This document shows, piece after piece, positions 25,514 through 33,716 of a stretch of DNA of 64,000 nucleotides (the first letter of the stretch is position 1; every line of letters starts with the position of its first letter). A model generated the notes under the pieces. That model saw nothing but the letters and a program-made list of their open reading frames with translations. It made no database searches and was not told the origin of the DNA. A program made the position numbers and the translations under genes. Source of the DNA: Pseudonocardia sp. (GTDB lineage: Bacteria > Actinomycetota > Actinomycetes > Mycobacteriales > Pseudonocardiaceae); NCBI GenBank assembly GCA_025869365.1, contig JAOZVV010000056.1, positions 1-64,000 on the forward strand, given 5' to 3'.

Positions 25514-26941
25514 ATGTCCGTACTGGTTCTGGCCGTGCAGGAAGAGGTGACCGCGCCACCGCAGGTGGTCTACGACCTCTTCGGTGCCGGCGCGGGGGCA
25601 GGCTGGGTGTTCGACGCGCTCTGCGACCGCGTGGCTCCCGGGGCCGCGGTGACGCTCCGGGCCCCGCTGGACCCGGCCGGGCCGCCGGTCGAGATCCTGG
25701 GGCGCATCGGGACCCTCGAGGCCGGGCGGCTGATCGAGATCGTGCACGACCAGCCCTGGCGCGGCCGGACCGTGCTCCGCTTCGCGGCGCACGGCACCGG
25801 CACCAGGGTGCGCCTGCAGTCCGAGCTCGACCGGCAGGGATTCGAGTGGCTGCTGCGCAGGCGGGGGCACGCCGTCCGCAGCGCGCCGCGCGACGATCCC
25901 GCCCTGGGCCTGCTGACCCCCAAGTCCGGGCCCGGGAACCTGTTCGCGGCGGCGTCGGACAACATGGCGACGCTGGCACTGGAGCAGGTCAACGCGGACG
26001 GCGGCGTGCGGGGACGACCGGTCGAACTGATGATCGGTGACGACGCGACGGACCCGGCGACCGGCGCCCGCGAGGCCCGGCGGCTCGCCGCGGCGGGCTG
26101 CCGGACCATCCTGGTCGCGACCACGTCGGCGACCTTCGTCGCCGTGTCCGACGCGCTGGCGGACACGCAGGTCCTGCTCGTCCAGACCCTGATGAACGAG
26201 GGCGGGATCGGCGGGCGGTTGCGGGTGCAGCTCGGGGAGCGCCCCGCGGACCAGCTGGGCGCCGCGGCCGTCCCCCTCATGCGCGCGGCGGGCGGAAAGC
26301 GCTGGTTCCTCGCGGGGAACGACTACTGCTGGCCCCGGAGCACCCACGCCGCCGCCCGCGAGGTGCTGCCCCGGCTGGGCGGCCGGCTCGTCGGGGAACG
26401 GTTCGCCCCGCTGGGGACGACGGACTTCGCCGCGGTGATCGAGGCCATCGACCGGTCCGGGGCGGACGTCGTCCTGTCCACGTTCGTGGGCGCCGACGCC
26501 GCCGCCTTCCAGCGCCAGTGTCACGGGTCCGGCCTGCATCACCGCCGACTGACCCTGGCGCCCGCGATGGACGAGTCGACCCTCGCCCGCATCGGGCCTG
26601 CGGCGACCGAGGGCCTGCATGCGGTGTCGGGATACGTCGAGTCGCTGGACACCGAGCGCAACGCCGATCTGGTGGCGGCCTACCGGGGACGGTTCGGCCG
26701 ATGGGCGCCGCCGCTCTCGTCGCTGAGCGAGTCGGTGTTCGAGGCCGTGCACATCTGGTGTTCCGCCGCTCGCCGGGCCGGCACCGACGAGCCGCACGCC
26801 GTCGCGGCGGCCATGCACGGTGCCCGGTTCGAGCTGCCGCGCGGCACCGTCACCCTCGACGAGAACGGCGTGGTCGCCCAGCGGCTCCGCGTCGCGGAGG
26901 CCGTCGGCACCGAGCTCCGGGTGACGACTGCCGGCTTCTAG
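25514..26941 (+). CDS. SRPBCC domain fused to AmiC-like amide-binding domain (NhlC-like sensor)
   Basis: A 475-residue cytoplasmic protein with no signal peptide. Residues 1-115 are an SRPBCC/START-like domain (VTAPPQVVYDLFGAGAGAGW, then LIEIVHDQPWRGRTVLRF). Residues about 125-475 are a type I periplasmic-binding fold of the AmiC/FmdD/urea-binding class (SDNMATLALEQVNADGGVRG, ATTSATFVAVSDALADTQVL, GNDYCWPRSTHAAAREVLP). AmiC proteins sense amides and control a partner regulator. NhlC does so for nitrile hydratase. The added SRPBCC pocket is unusual and could bind a second ligand. The start at 25514 has GGAGG at 25505-25509. GTG at 25481 is an alternative. Confidence 0.82.
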   Translation: MSVLVLAVQEEVTAPPQVVYDLFGAGAGAGWVFDALCDRVAPGAAVTLRAPLDPAGPPVEILGRIGTLEAGRLIEIVHDQPWRGRTVLRFAAHGTGTRVRLQSELDRQGFEWLLRRRGHAVRSAPRDDPALGLLTPKSGPGNLFAAASDNMATLALEQVNADGGVRGRPVELMIGDDATDPATGAREARRLAAAGCRTILVATTSATFVAVSDALADTQVLLVQTLMNEGGIGGRLRVQLGERPADQLGAAAVPLMRAAGGKRWFLAGNDYCWPRSTHAAAREVLPRLGGRLVGERFAPLGTTDFAAVIEAIDRSGADVVLSTFVGADAAAFQRQCHGSGLHHRRLTLAPAMDESTLARIGPAATEGLHAVSGYVESLDTERNADLVAAYRGRFGRWAPPLSSLSESVFEAVHIWCSAARRAGTDEPHAVAAAMHGARFELPRGTVTLDENGVVAQRLRVAEAVGTELRVTTAGF

Positions 26942-26946
26942 TCAAT

Positions 26947-26988
26947 ATGTGCAGAAACGTTGACATGATTCTGCGGCCTTCGTATCTT
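26947..26988 (+). promoter_or_regulatory. amidase/nitrile hydratase promoter with overlapping operator
   Basis: TTGACA (26960-26965), a 17-bp spacer and TATCTT (26983-26988) form a near-consensus promoter 30 bp before the amidase start. ATGTGCAGAAACGTTGACAT (26947-26966) overlays the -35 and resembles the arsR operator, sharing GTTGACA on the right and TGT on the left at identical 20-bp spacing. Repressor binding here would block RNA polymerase. Confidence 0.65.
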
Positions 26989-27017
26989 TCGCTCACCCGA
27001 GAGCCACAGGAGGCCTC

Positions 27018-28565
27018 ATGGCTGTCCCCGTACCCGATGGCCCGCGCCTCGCGGCGCTCGCCGAGTACTTCCACCTCGGCCTGTCGAGCGCCGAGCTGGC
27101 CGACTTCGCCCCCGCCGTCGCGGGCACCTTCGCCTCCACCGACGCCGTCGAGGCGCTGTACCGGCGCTCGGCGCCGAGCGCACCGGCGCGGGACTGGTCG
27201 CCCGGCGAGCACCCGCTCGGCGCCTGGTACGTCACCACCGAGCTGACCGACCCCGCCGGCGCCGGCGGTCCGCTGGCCGGCCGCACGGTCGCGATCAAGG
27301 ACAACGTCGCCGTCGCCGGCGTGCCGATGATGAACGGGTCGGCGACCGTCGAGGGCTTCGTCCCCACCCGGGACGCGACGACCGTACGACGCCTGCTCGC
27401 CGCGGGCGCCACCGTTGCCGGCAAGGCCGTCTGCGAGGACCTCTGCTTCTCCGGCGCCAGCTTCACCTCGAAGCCGGCCCCGGTCCGCAACCCCGGGCCA
27501 CCCGCCCGCCCCGGGGGGGGGTCGTCCAGCGGCAGCGCCGTGCTGGTCGCGACCGGCGCGGTCGACCTCGCCCTGGGCGGGGACCAGGGTGGTTCGGTCC
27601 GGATCCCCAGCTCGTTCTGCGGGACCGTCGGGCACAAGCCGACCTTCGGCCTGGTGCCGTACACCGGCGCCTTCCCGATCGAGCAGACGATCGACCATCT
27701 CGGACCGATCACCCGCACCGTCGCCGACGCGGCCCTGATGCTCGGGACCCTCGCGGGCACCGACGGGCACGACCCCCGGCAGCCCACGGTCATCGACCCT
27801 GTGGACTATGCGGCCGCGCTGGCCGAGCCCGCCGCCGGCCTGCGCGTCGGCGTCGTCACCGAGGGCTTCGGCCACCCGAACTCCGATCCCGGCGTGGACG
27901 CCGCCGTCCGCGAGGCGGCGGAGGTGCTCCGGTCCGCCGGGCTCGCGGTCGAGGAGGTGTCGATCCCCTGGCACCTCGACGCGATGCACGTCTGGAACGT
28001 GATCGCGACCGAGGGCGCCGCCTACCAGATGGTCGCCGGCAACAGCCACGGGATGAACTGGTCCGGGCTCTACGATCCCGAGCTCATCGCCCACTACCAC
28101 CGCGGCCGGGCCGAGCGCGGCGCCGAGCTGTCCAAGACGGTCAAGCTGGTCGCGATGTCCGGATGGCACACCTTCGAGGTGGGCGGCGGGTCGTACTACG
28201 CCATGGCGCAGAACCTCGTCCCGGAGCTGCGCGCGGCCTACGACGCCGCGCTCGCACAGTACGACGTCCTGGTCATGCCCACCCTGCCCTACACCGCCCG
28301 GGAGATCCCCGGGTCCGACGCCACGCTCGGCGAGTACCTGGACACGGCGCTGTCGATGATCGGCAACACCGCGCCGTTCGACGTCAGCGGGCATCCCGCG
28401 TGCAGCGTCCCGACCGAGCTGGTCGGCGGCCTGCCCGCCGGGATGATGATCGTCGGCCGGCACTTCGACGACGCGACCGTGCTCCGCGTCGCCCACACCT
28501 ACGAGCAGGCCCGCGGCGGATTCCCCGCCCCACCCACCCTGACCAGCACAGGAGCCACCTCATGA
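27018..28565 (+). CDS. amidase signature family amidase
   Basis: A 515-residue enzyme hydrolysing amides to acids and ammonia, the step after nitrile hydratase. The Ser-cisSer-Lys core is visible: VAIKDNVAV (Lys), RPGGGSSSGSAVLVATG (cis-Ser) and GGDQGGSVRIPSSFCG (nucleophile Ser). A nine-G run (27513-27521) lies in the GGSSSGS motif but the frame is intact. An N-terminal helical domain of about 80 residues matches amidases linked to nitrile hydratases. AGGAGG precedes the ATG. Overlaps the beta-subunit gene by 4 bp. Confidence 0.92.
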   Translation: MAVPVPDGPRLAALAEYFHLGLSSAELADFAPAVAGTFASTDAVEALYRRSAPSAPARDWSPGEHPLGAWYVTTELTDPAGAGGPLAGRTVAIKDNVAVAGVPMMNGSATVEGFVPTRDATTVRRLLAAGATVAGKAVCEDLCFSGASFTSKPAPVRNPGPPARPGGGSSSGSAVLVATGAVDLALGGDQGGSVRIPSSFCGTVGHKPTFGLVPYTGAFPIEQTIDHLGPITRTVADAALMLGTLAGTDGHDPRQPTVIDPVDYAAALAEPAAGLRVGVVTEGFGHPNSDPGVDAAVREAAEVLRSAGLAVEEVSIPWHLDAMHVWNVIATEGAAYQMVAGNSHGMNWSGLYDPELIAHYHRGRAERGAELSKTVKLVAMSGWHTFEVGGGSYYAMAQNLVPELRAAYDAALAQYDVLVMPTLPYTAREIPGSDATLGEYLDTALSMIGNTAPFDVSGHPACSVPTELVGGLPAGMMIVGRHFDDATVLRVAHTYEQARGGFPAPPTLTSTGATS

Positions 28566-29245
28566 ACGGCGTCTTCGATCTCGGTGGGACCGACGGACTG
28601 GGCCCGGTCGTCACCGACGAGAACGAGCCCGTCTTCCGCGCGGAATGGGAGAAGGCCGCGTTCGCGATGTTCTCCAACTGCTTCCGCGCCGGATTCTTCG
28701 GCATCGACTCCTTCCGGCACAGCATCGAGAAGATGGATCCCGCGGAGTACCTGCTGTCCAACTACTACGAACACTGGATGCACGTCATCGAGGACTTCGG
28801 GGCGCAGAAGGGCGTGATCGACCCCGCCGAGCTCGAGGAGCGCACCCGGTTCTTCCTGGAGAACCCGGACGCCCCGATGCCGGACCGCACGGATCCCGAC
28901 CTGCTCGCGTTCGTCGACGCCGTGGTCAGGTCCGGGGCACCGGCGAACCGTCCCATCGACAAGGTCGCGAAGTTCGCGGTCGGGGACCGGGTGACCGTGC
29001 TCGCCGACAGCCCGTACGGGCACACCCGCCGAGCCCGCTACGTCCGCGGCCGCACCGGCGAGATCACCGGCGCGCACGGTGGAGCCATCTACCCGGACAG
29101 CGCGGGCAACGGCGGGCCCGAGGCCCCGGAGCATCTCTACACGGTGCGCTTCACCGCCGAGGAGCTGTGGGGGCCGGAGGTCGCCGAGCCGAACAACGTC
29201 ACCTACGTCGATCTGTGGGAGCCCTACCTCTCCCTCGCGTCCTGA
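28562..29245 (+). CDS. nthB: nitrile hydratase beta subunit
   Basis: A 227-residue beta subunit: [16 protein letters not shown] at the N-terminus, [14 protein letters not shown] and [13 protein letters not shown] in the helical part. The C-terminal SH3-like barrel is [10 protein letters not shown] through [14 protein letters not shown] to VDLWEPYL. The two conserved Arg that contact the metal site are probably in the N-terminal half. Order beta then alpha is that of cobalt-type enzymes. ATGA overlap with amidase. Confidence 0.93.
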   Translation: MNGVFDLGGTDGLGPVVTDENEPVFRAEWEKAAFAMFSNCFRAGFFGIDSFRHSIEKMDPAEYLLSNYYEHWMHVIEDFGAQKGVIDPAELEERTRFFLENPDAPMPDRTDPDLLAFVDAVVRSGAPANRPIDKVAKFAVGDRVTVLADSPYGHTRRARYVRGRTGEITGAHGGAIYPDSAGNGGPEAPEHLYTVRFTAEELWGPEVAEPNNVTYVDLWEPYLSLAS

Positions 29246-29276
29246 TCACCCTTTCTCCTCGGACCCGGAGCAACCC

Positions 29277-29906
29277 GTGACCCCAGACCCCTCCCCCGCC
29301 CCCACCGACACCCGGCTGCGCACCCAGGACGAGATCGCCGCTCGCGTCAAGGCCCTCGAGTCCATGCTGATCGAGAAGGGCATCATGACCACCGAGGCGA
29401 TCGACCGCCTCGCCGAGATCTACGAGAACGAGGTCGGCCCCCAGCTCGGCGCGAAGGTCGTCGCCCGGGCGTGGACCGATCCCGAGTTCAAGCAGCGCCT
29501 GCTCGCCGACGCCTCGGCCGCCTGTGCGGACATGGGCATCGGCGGCCTGCAGGGCGAGGAGATGGTGGTCGTCGAGAACACCGACACCGTGCACAACGCC
29601 ATCGTCTGCACGCTGTGCTCCTGTTACCCGTGGCCGGTGCTCGGACTGCCGCCCAACTGGTACAAGGCCCCGGCCTACCGCTCCCGCATCGTGCGCGAGC
29701 CGCGCAAGGTGCTGGCCGAGGACTTCGGCTTCGAGATTCCGGACTCGGTCGAGATCCGGCTCTGGGACTCCAGCTCCGAGCTGCGCTACTGGGTGCTGCC
29801 GAAGCGGCCCGAGGGCACCGAGGACATGGGGGCCTTCGAGCTCGCCGCGCTCGTCACGCGGGACTCGATGATCGGTGTGGGGCCTGCTGCCTCACCCACG
29901 GCCTGA
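29277..29906 (+). CDS. nthA: nitrile hydratase alpha subunit, cobalt type
   Basis: A 209-residue catalytic subunit. The metal-binding claw is [10 protein letters not shown] (Cys111, Cys114, Ser115, Cys116). Thr between the first two Cys and Tyr after the last mark the Co(III) type, whereas Fe-type enzymes have VCSLCSCT. Cys114 and Cys116 would be oxidised to sulfinate and sulfenate. The GTG start has GGAG about 8 bp upstream. The enzyme hydrates nitriles to amides in the cytoplasm. No cobalt permease (NhlF-type) is seen in the window. Confidence 0.93.
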   Translation: MTPDPSPAPTDTRLRTQDEIAARVKALESMLIEKGIMTTEAIDRLAEIYENEVGPQLGAKVVARAWTDPEFKQRLLADASAACADMGIGGLQGEEMVVVENTDTVHNAIVCTLCSCYPWPVLGLPPNWYKAPAYRSRIVREPRKVLAEDFGFEIPDSVEIRLWDSSSELRYWVLPKRPEGTEDMGAFELAALVTRDSMIGVGPAASPTA

Positions 29907-29916
29907 GGGGGATCGG

Positions 29917-30321
29917 ATGCGCACCGACAGCACCGAGCTCGGCGACGCCCGTCGCCGCGTCGAGGCCCTGGTCTGCGACCTCCCCGGCGGCGGCGTCGAC
30001 GAGCGGATGTTCACCGAGCCGTGGGAGCTGCGCGCCTTCGCCATGGCGGTCGCGGCGTACCACAGTGGCCGGTACGAGTGGTCCGAGTTCCAGCTCTCGC
30101 TGATCCGGGCGATCAAACAGTGGGAGGACGGCCACGCGAGCGAGCCGTGGAGCTACTACGAGCACTGGCTCACCGCGCTCGAGACCGTGCTCGCGGACAA
30201 CGGCGTGCTCTCCGACGCCGCGATCGACGAGCGCACCCGCGAGGTCCTCGCCATCCCTCGCACCGCCAACCATCACAAGGCACATCGCGAGCCGGTGGCG
30301 GTGTCGCCCGCCGTGGTGTGA
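29917..30321 (+). CDS. nitrile hydratase activator / cobalt chaperone (NhlE/P14K-like)
   Basis: A 134-residue protein resembling the N-terminal domain of the beta subunit: EPWELRAFAMAVAAYHSGRY, WSEFQLSLIRAIKQWE and SYYEHWLTALETVLADNGVL. Such activators carry the cobalt-loaded alpha subunit and exchange it into the apo enzyme (self-subunit swapping). The C-terminus is basic and His-bearing (RTANHHKAHREP), fitting metal delivery. The ATG at 29917 lies 10 bp after the alpha stop. Confidence 0.88.
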   Translation: MRTDSTELGDARRRVEALVCDLPGGGVDERMFTEPWELRAFAMAVAAYHSGRYEWSEFQLSLIRAIKQWEDGHASEPWSYYEHWLTALETVLADNGVLSDAAIDERTREVLAIPRTANHHKAHREPVAVSPAVV

Positions 30322-30345
30322 TGCCCTGCCCACGGAACTGACCGA

Positions 30346-30379
30346 CCGCGCGGCCGCCGGCACCACGGTGGCCGCGCGG
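30346..30379. terminator. bidirectional terminator
   Basis: CCGCGCGGCC / GGCCGCGCGG is a perfect 10-bp stem with a 14-nt loop between the nitrile hydratase activator (plus) and the convergent small gene at 30393 (minus). Confidence 0.65.
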
Positions 30380-30392
30380 ACGCCCGGGCCGG

Positions 30393-30695
30393 TCAGGCGC
30401 GATCCGCGGCCGCTGCGGCCGGATCGTCGAGCATGTACCAGGGCACCATGTTGATCGCCCCGTTCAGGCCCGGCATCGGGACCCCCTGTGCGGTGAGCCC
30501 GCGCTCGGCGTCGGTGGCCACGACCATCCACCGCCCGGCCGTGTCCACGCTCAGCTCGACCTCGACGGTCTGGTCCTCGCCGTCCGGTCGCGAGCGGTAG
30601 ATCCGGTGTCTCCGGGCGATCTCCCAGATCTGGGCGTCGGCCAGATGGGGAACCTTCTCGAGGATCGCGAGCGTGTCGACGTCGTCGTGGGACAT
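30393..30695 (-). CDS. hypothetical protein, 100 residues
   Basis: Begins MSHDDVDTLAILEKVPHLAD and contains IWEIARRHRIYRSRP, a beta-rich stretch (TVEVELSVDTAGRWMVVAT) and PMPGLNGAINMVPWYML. Not a family I recognise. Composition is ordinary for the genome and the protein looks folded. It is convergent with the nitrile hydratase operon and has a copy of the 26-bp repeat 44 bp upstream of its start. Confidence 0.6.
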   Translation of the reverse strand: MSHDDVDTLAILEKVPHLADAQIWEIARRHRIYRSRPDGEDQTVEVELSVDTAGRWMVVATDAERGLTAQGVPMPGLNGAINMVPWYMLDDPAAAAADRA

Positions 30696-30738
30696 GGCCG
30701 CACCGTATCCGTTCGCCCCCGCCACGGGCGCGGTCGGA

Positions 30739-30809
30739 GTGCGCCACTCTGATACGCCCCCGACAGTGGGTCCTCGCCGCGCTACAGCTGCACTGTCAGC
30801 AGGCCGGCC
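30739..30809. repeat. left copy of direct repeat with nitronate monooxygenase tail remnant
   Basis: GTGCGCCACTCTGATACGCC and six more bases (30739-30764) are identical to 38070-38095. The block 30781-30809 then matches 38132-38160 with 2 mismatches. The latter is the 3-prime end of the nitronate monooxygenase gene, and the left copy read on the minus strand still encodes AGLLTVQL-stop against AGLLRVQV-stop. The unit is therefore a remnant of a second monooxygenase 3-prime end. The two copies bracket the ABC importer region. Confidence 0.65.
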
Positions 30810-30819
30810 GGCGGCCATC

Positions 30820-30917
30820 CCTGCAGCCTGCTCCGTCTCGATCCGCCCTACGAGACCAACGAGGGCAACCTCCTCGCCTTCCTCGACGGCGGCCGTCGAG
30901 AGAGCGTGGCCCTCGCC
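30820..30917 (+). pseudogene. hypE: hypE fragment
   Basis: In one frame from 30822 the DNA reads CSLLRLDPPYETNEGNLLAF against [20 protein letters not shown] of the intact HypE. At the DNA level 58 of 65 bases match 23466-23530. No start, no upstream or downstream HypE sequence and no coding context remain. It is a scar from duplication or recombination involving a hypE gene, about 7 kb from the intact copy. Confidence 0.75.
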
Positions 30918-30976
30918 GAGGACCGAGCCGGACAACCTTCTCAAACGTGATCTATCCGACTCCGAACCCGAGCATC

Positions 30977-31037
30977 TTGCGTCACACTGGCCTGCTACTT
31001 AGGGATACGTCACCTCATGAAGGTGAGGCTAAGTTAA
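30977..31037 (+). promoter_or_regulatory. promoter and iron-box-like site upstream of ABC importer
   Basis: TTGCGT (30977), a 17-bp spacer and TAGGGA (31000-31005) may be the promoter. Positions 31019-31037, read on the minus strand as TTAACTTAGCCTCACCTTC, match the DtxR/IdeR iron-box consensus (TTAGGTTAGGCTAACCTAA) at 14 of 19 positions. It also overlaps TCACCT-CATGA-AGGTGA, a perfect 6-bp inverted repeat (31010-31026). This predicts repression of the importer when iron is sufficient. Confidence 0.5.
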
Positions 31038-31113
31038 TCCGAACGGAGCACGACAGGATGTCGACCAACGGCCGCCGGCCTCGGTACGGCGCCTCGTCCC
31101 CGCAGTCCTCGTC

Positions 31114-32682
31114 ATGCTGATGGCGACCGGCTGTGCGGGCAGCGCCGAATCACCCTCCGCGGAGCGCCTGACCATCGCCCTGCCGGCCGCGGTCGGCGGT
31201 CCGCTCAATCCCTTCGTCACCTTCACCGAACAGGTCAGCGAGCTCGTCTACGACAAGCTCCTCGCCCCCTCCCCCTACGTCGACGACCCGCAGCCGTGGC
31301 TGGCCTCCCAGGTCACGATGGTCGACCCGACCACCTGGGAGGTGACGCTGCGCGACGACGTGACCTGGCACGACGGCGAGAAGCTCACCGCTGGCGACGT
31401 CGCCTTCACCTTCCACTACGCGCACGCGGCGCCGACCGGGCGTTTCACCCACCACGTCAACGAGATCCCCGACATCTCCTCGGTCGAGGTGCTCGCCGCC
31501 GACAAGGTGCGCTTCACCTGCGCGTTCGCCTGCCCGGAGCTCGGTCCCGTCACCCTCGCCGACCTGCCGATCCTGCCCGAGCACATCTGGTCGACGGTGC
31601 CGCCCGGCGAGGTGAAGAACTACGCCGCGCTGCCGGTGGGCACCGGTCCCTACCGGCTGGTCGCGTTCGACCAGACCACCGGCTACCGCTTCGAGGCCAA
31701 TCCGGACTACTTCGCGGGCGCACCGGTCGTGCGCGAACTGGTGATGCCGATCATCGCCGACCCGTCCGCGACGTTCACGGCGTTGCAGGCAGGTGAGATC
31801 GATGCCGCGTTCCGGCCCGTGTCCCCGGAGCTGATCGAGCAGTTCAGTGCCTCGACGGACGTCTCTGTCGTCGAGACCAGGCCGTTGCGCTTCCCTGAGC
31901 TGCGTCTCAACTTCGAGCGCGCGCCCTTCGACGAGCCCCGCTTCCGCAAGGTGCTCAGCCTTGCACTGGACCGCCGAGAGCTCCTCGACACCGTGTTTCT
32001 GGGCCAGGGTCGCGTCGCGGACAAGGGCTACCCCCACCCGGACTCCCCCTGGACCGACCCGACGCTGTCCACCCCGTCGGACCCGGCCGGGGCGAAGGCG
32101 GTGCTCGACGAGCTCGGGTTCACAGACCGCGACGGCGACGGCGTCCGCGAGAGCCCGGCGGGCCCGCTGCGCTTCACGATCTCCGCAGCGGGGTCGGAGC
32201 CGACCCAGGTCCGGGCGGCCGAGATCGTGGCCGAGCAGCTCACCGAGGTCGGTATCGCGGCCACCGTGCAGGGTCTCGACGCCGGCACGTTCGCCGACCT
32301 GGCCACGTCGCGGAACTTCGACATCTTCGTCAACACGATCACCGCGCACGGCGTCGCCGACCCGACGCAGTCCATCATGTCGCACCGGTCCGGCTACCTC
32401 TGGGACGCTCCCGATCTGCCCTACCCGGCCTGGGACACACTCTTCGAACGGTGGAAGGCGACCACCACCATCGAGGATCGCCGTGAGGTGGCCTTCGAGA
32501 TGCAGCGCATGTTCAACGAGCAGCCGACCTCGATCCCGCTGTACTACCCGGACGAGCACTGGGCCTTCCGCCCGGCCTCGTTCGCCGGCTGGGTGGAGTC
32601 GCCGGGCTTCGGGATCGTGCACAAGTGGTCGCTGCTGCCGCGCACGGTCTCCGAGACGGCCGGCGCGATCGTCACCAACTGA
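31114..32682 (+). CDS. ABC transporter family 5 substrate-binding lipoprotein (peptide/metal type); probable N-terminal frameshift
   Basis: A solute-binding protein of the DppA/NikA class: NPFVTFTEQVSELVYDKLLA, VTWHDGEKLTAGDVAFTFHY, LPVGTGPYRL, RFRKVLSLALDRRELLDTV, and a C-terminal EQPTSIPLYYPDEHWAF. The frame from 31114 gives only MLMATGC as leader. The bases upstream encode VRRLVPAVLV in the same frame but without a start. A well-placed ATG at 31058 (AGG upstream) encodes MSTNGRRPR in another frame. One missing base near 31083 would join them into a normal lipoprotein signal ending at the ATGC lipobox. Either a sequencing error or a recent mutation. Confidence 0.85.
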   Translation: MLMATGCAGSAESPSAERLTIALPAAVGGPLNPFVTFTEQVSELVYDKLLAPSPYVDDPQPWLASQVTMVDPTTWEVTLRDDVTWHDGEKLTAGDVAFTFHYAHAAPTGRFTHHVNEIPDISSVEVLAADKVRFTCAFACPELGPVTLADLPILPEHIWSTVPPGEVKNYAALPVGTGPYRLVAFDQTTGYRFEANPDYFAGAPVVRELVMPIIADPSATFTALQAGEIDAAFRPVSPELIEQFSASTDVSVVETRPLRFPELRLNFERAPFDEPRFRKVLSLALDRRELLDTVFLGQGRVADKGYPHPDSPWTDPTLSTPSDPAGAKAVLDELGFTDRDGDGVRESPAGPLRFTISAAGSEPTQVRAAEIVAEQLTEVGIAATVQGLDAGTFADLATSRNFDIFVNTITAHGVADPTQSIMSHRSGYLWDAPDLPYPAWDTLFERWKATTTIEDRREVAFEMQRMFNEQPTSIPLYYPDEHWAFRPASFAGWVESPGFGIVHKWSLLPRTVSETAGAIVTN

Positions 32683-33716
32683 TGGGAGCCGAGCGGAGCG
32701 CCCCGCATGGTGGGGACACCTTGCGGCATGGCGGCGCCAAGGTGGGCCAGTACGGTGTGGTGGTGTGGGCGGCGGCGACGCTGAACTTCGCCCTGCCGCA
32801 CATGGCTCCGGGCGACCCCGTGCAGTACCTCTACGGCGGGGACTCGCTCGGGCTCGCTCCCGAACTGGTCGCCCAGGTGCGCGCGGGCTACGGGCTGGAC
32901 CGTCCGCTGGCCGAGCAGTACGGGGCGTTCTGGACGGGGCTGTTCACGGGCGATCTCGGCCGGTCGGTGCAGTACAACCGCCCCGTCGTCGACGTGCTGC
33001 TCGAGTACCTGCCCTGGACGGTCGTCCTGGTCGGGGTCTCGACGGTGCTGGCGCTCCTGCTCGGCGTGGCCCTGGGGGCGTGGGCGGCGTGGCACCGCGG
33101 GAAGCGTCGCGACGCCGTCGCCGTGGCCGCTGTGCTCACGCTGGACTCGATGCCGGGCTTCTGGATCGGGATGATCCTCATCGCGGTGTTCGCCGTGGGG
33201 CTGGGTTGGTTCCCCTCCTACGGCGGCGCCGCGATCGACGGCACGGGCGCGGCCTGGCTGGCCGATGCTCTGTCCCGGATGGTGCTGCCCGGCCTCACCC
33301 TGACCCTGGCGACCTTCGGCGGGTTCTTCCTGCTCACCAGGGCCGCCATGGTGACCGTCCTGGACGAGCCCTTCATCCGGCTCGCCCGGGCGAAGGGCGT
33401 GCGGGACCGGTCGGTCGCGCTGCACCATGCGCTGCGCACCGCGCTGCTGCCGGTCTCGACGAACCTCACCCTCGTCCTCGGCTCGCTGCTGTCCGGCGCC
33501 GTGGTGGTGGAGAGCGTCTTCGCCTACCCCGGCCTCGGCCGGCTGATCTTCGAGGCCGTCTCCGCGCGGGACTACCCCCTGCTGCAGGGCGCCTTCCTGC
33601 TGGTCACCCTCGGCGTCGTGGCGGCGAACGTGCTCGCCGACCTGCTCTACCCGCTGCTGGACCCCCGGGTGCGGCGAGGCGGGGCCCGATCCGCACCGGG
33701 GGAGGTGACGGTGTGA
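32682..33716 (+). CDS. ABC transporter permease (DppB type)
   Basis: A 344-residue inner-membrane permease. The start overlaps the binding-protein stop (TGATG). The N-terminal helix VVVWAAATLNFALPHMAPGDP, the DppB signature GYGLDRPLAEQYGAFWTGLF and LGRSVQYNRPV, the core helices and the ATPase-contact EAA loop (RLARAKGVRDRSVALHHALR) are all present. The final part AYPGLGRLIFEAVSARDYPLLQ is typical. It forms the importer pore with the permease half of the next gene. Confidence 0.9.
   Translation: MGAERSAPHGGDTLRHGGAKVGQYGVVVWAAATLNFALPHMAPGDPVQYLYGGDSLGLAPELVAQVRAGYGLDRPLAEQYGAFWTGLFTGDLGRSVQYNRPVVDVLLEYLPWTVVLVGVSTVLALLLGVALGAWAAWHRGKRRDAVAVAAVLTLDSMPGFWIGMILIAVFAVGLGWFPSYGGAAIDGTGAAWLADALSRMVLPGLTLTLATFGGFFLLTRAAMVTVLDEPFIRLARAKGVRDRSVALHHALRTALLPVSTNLTLVLGSLLSGAVVVESVFAYPGLGRLIFEAVSARDYPLLQGAFLLVTLGVVAANVLADLLYPLLDPRVRRGGARSAPGEVTV

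Noticed and set aside
27513-27521. Nine-G run in the amidase gene as a possible frameshift
   Set aside because: The run encodes the Gly residues of the conserved GGSSSGS motif and both sides stay in the amidase frame.
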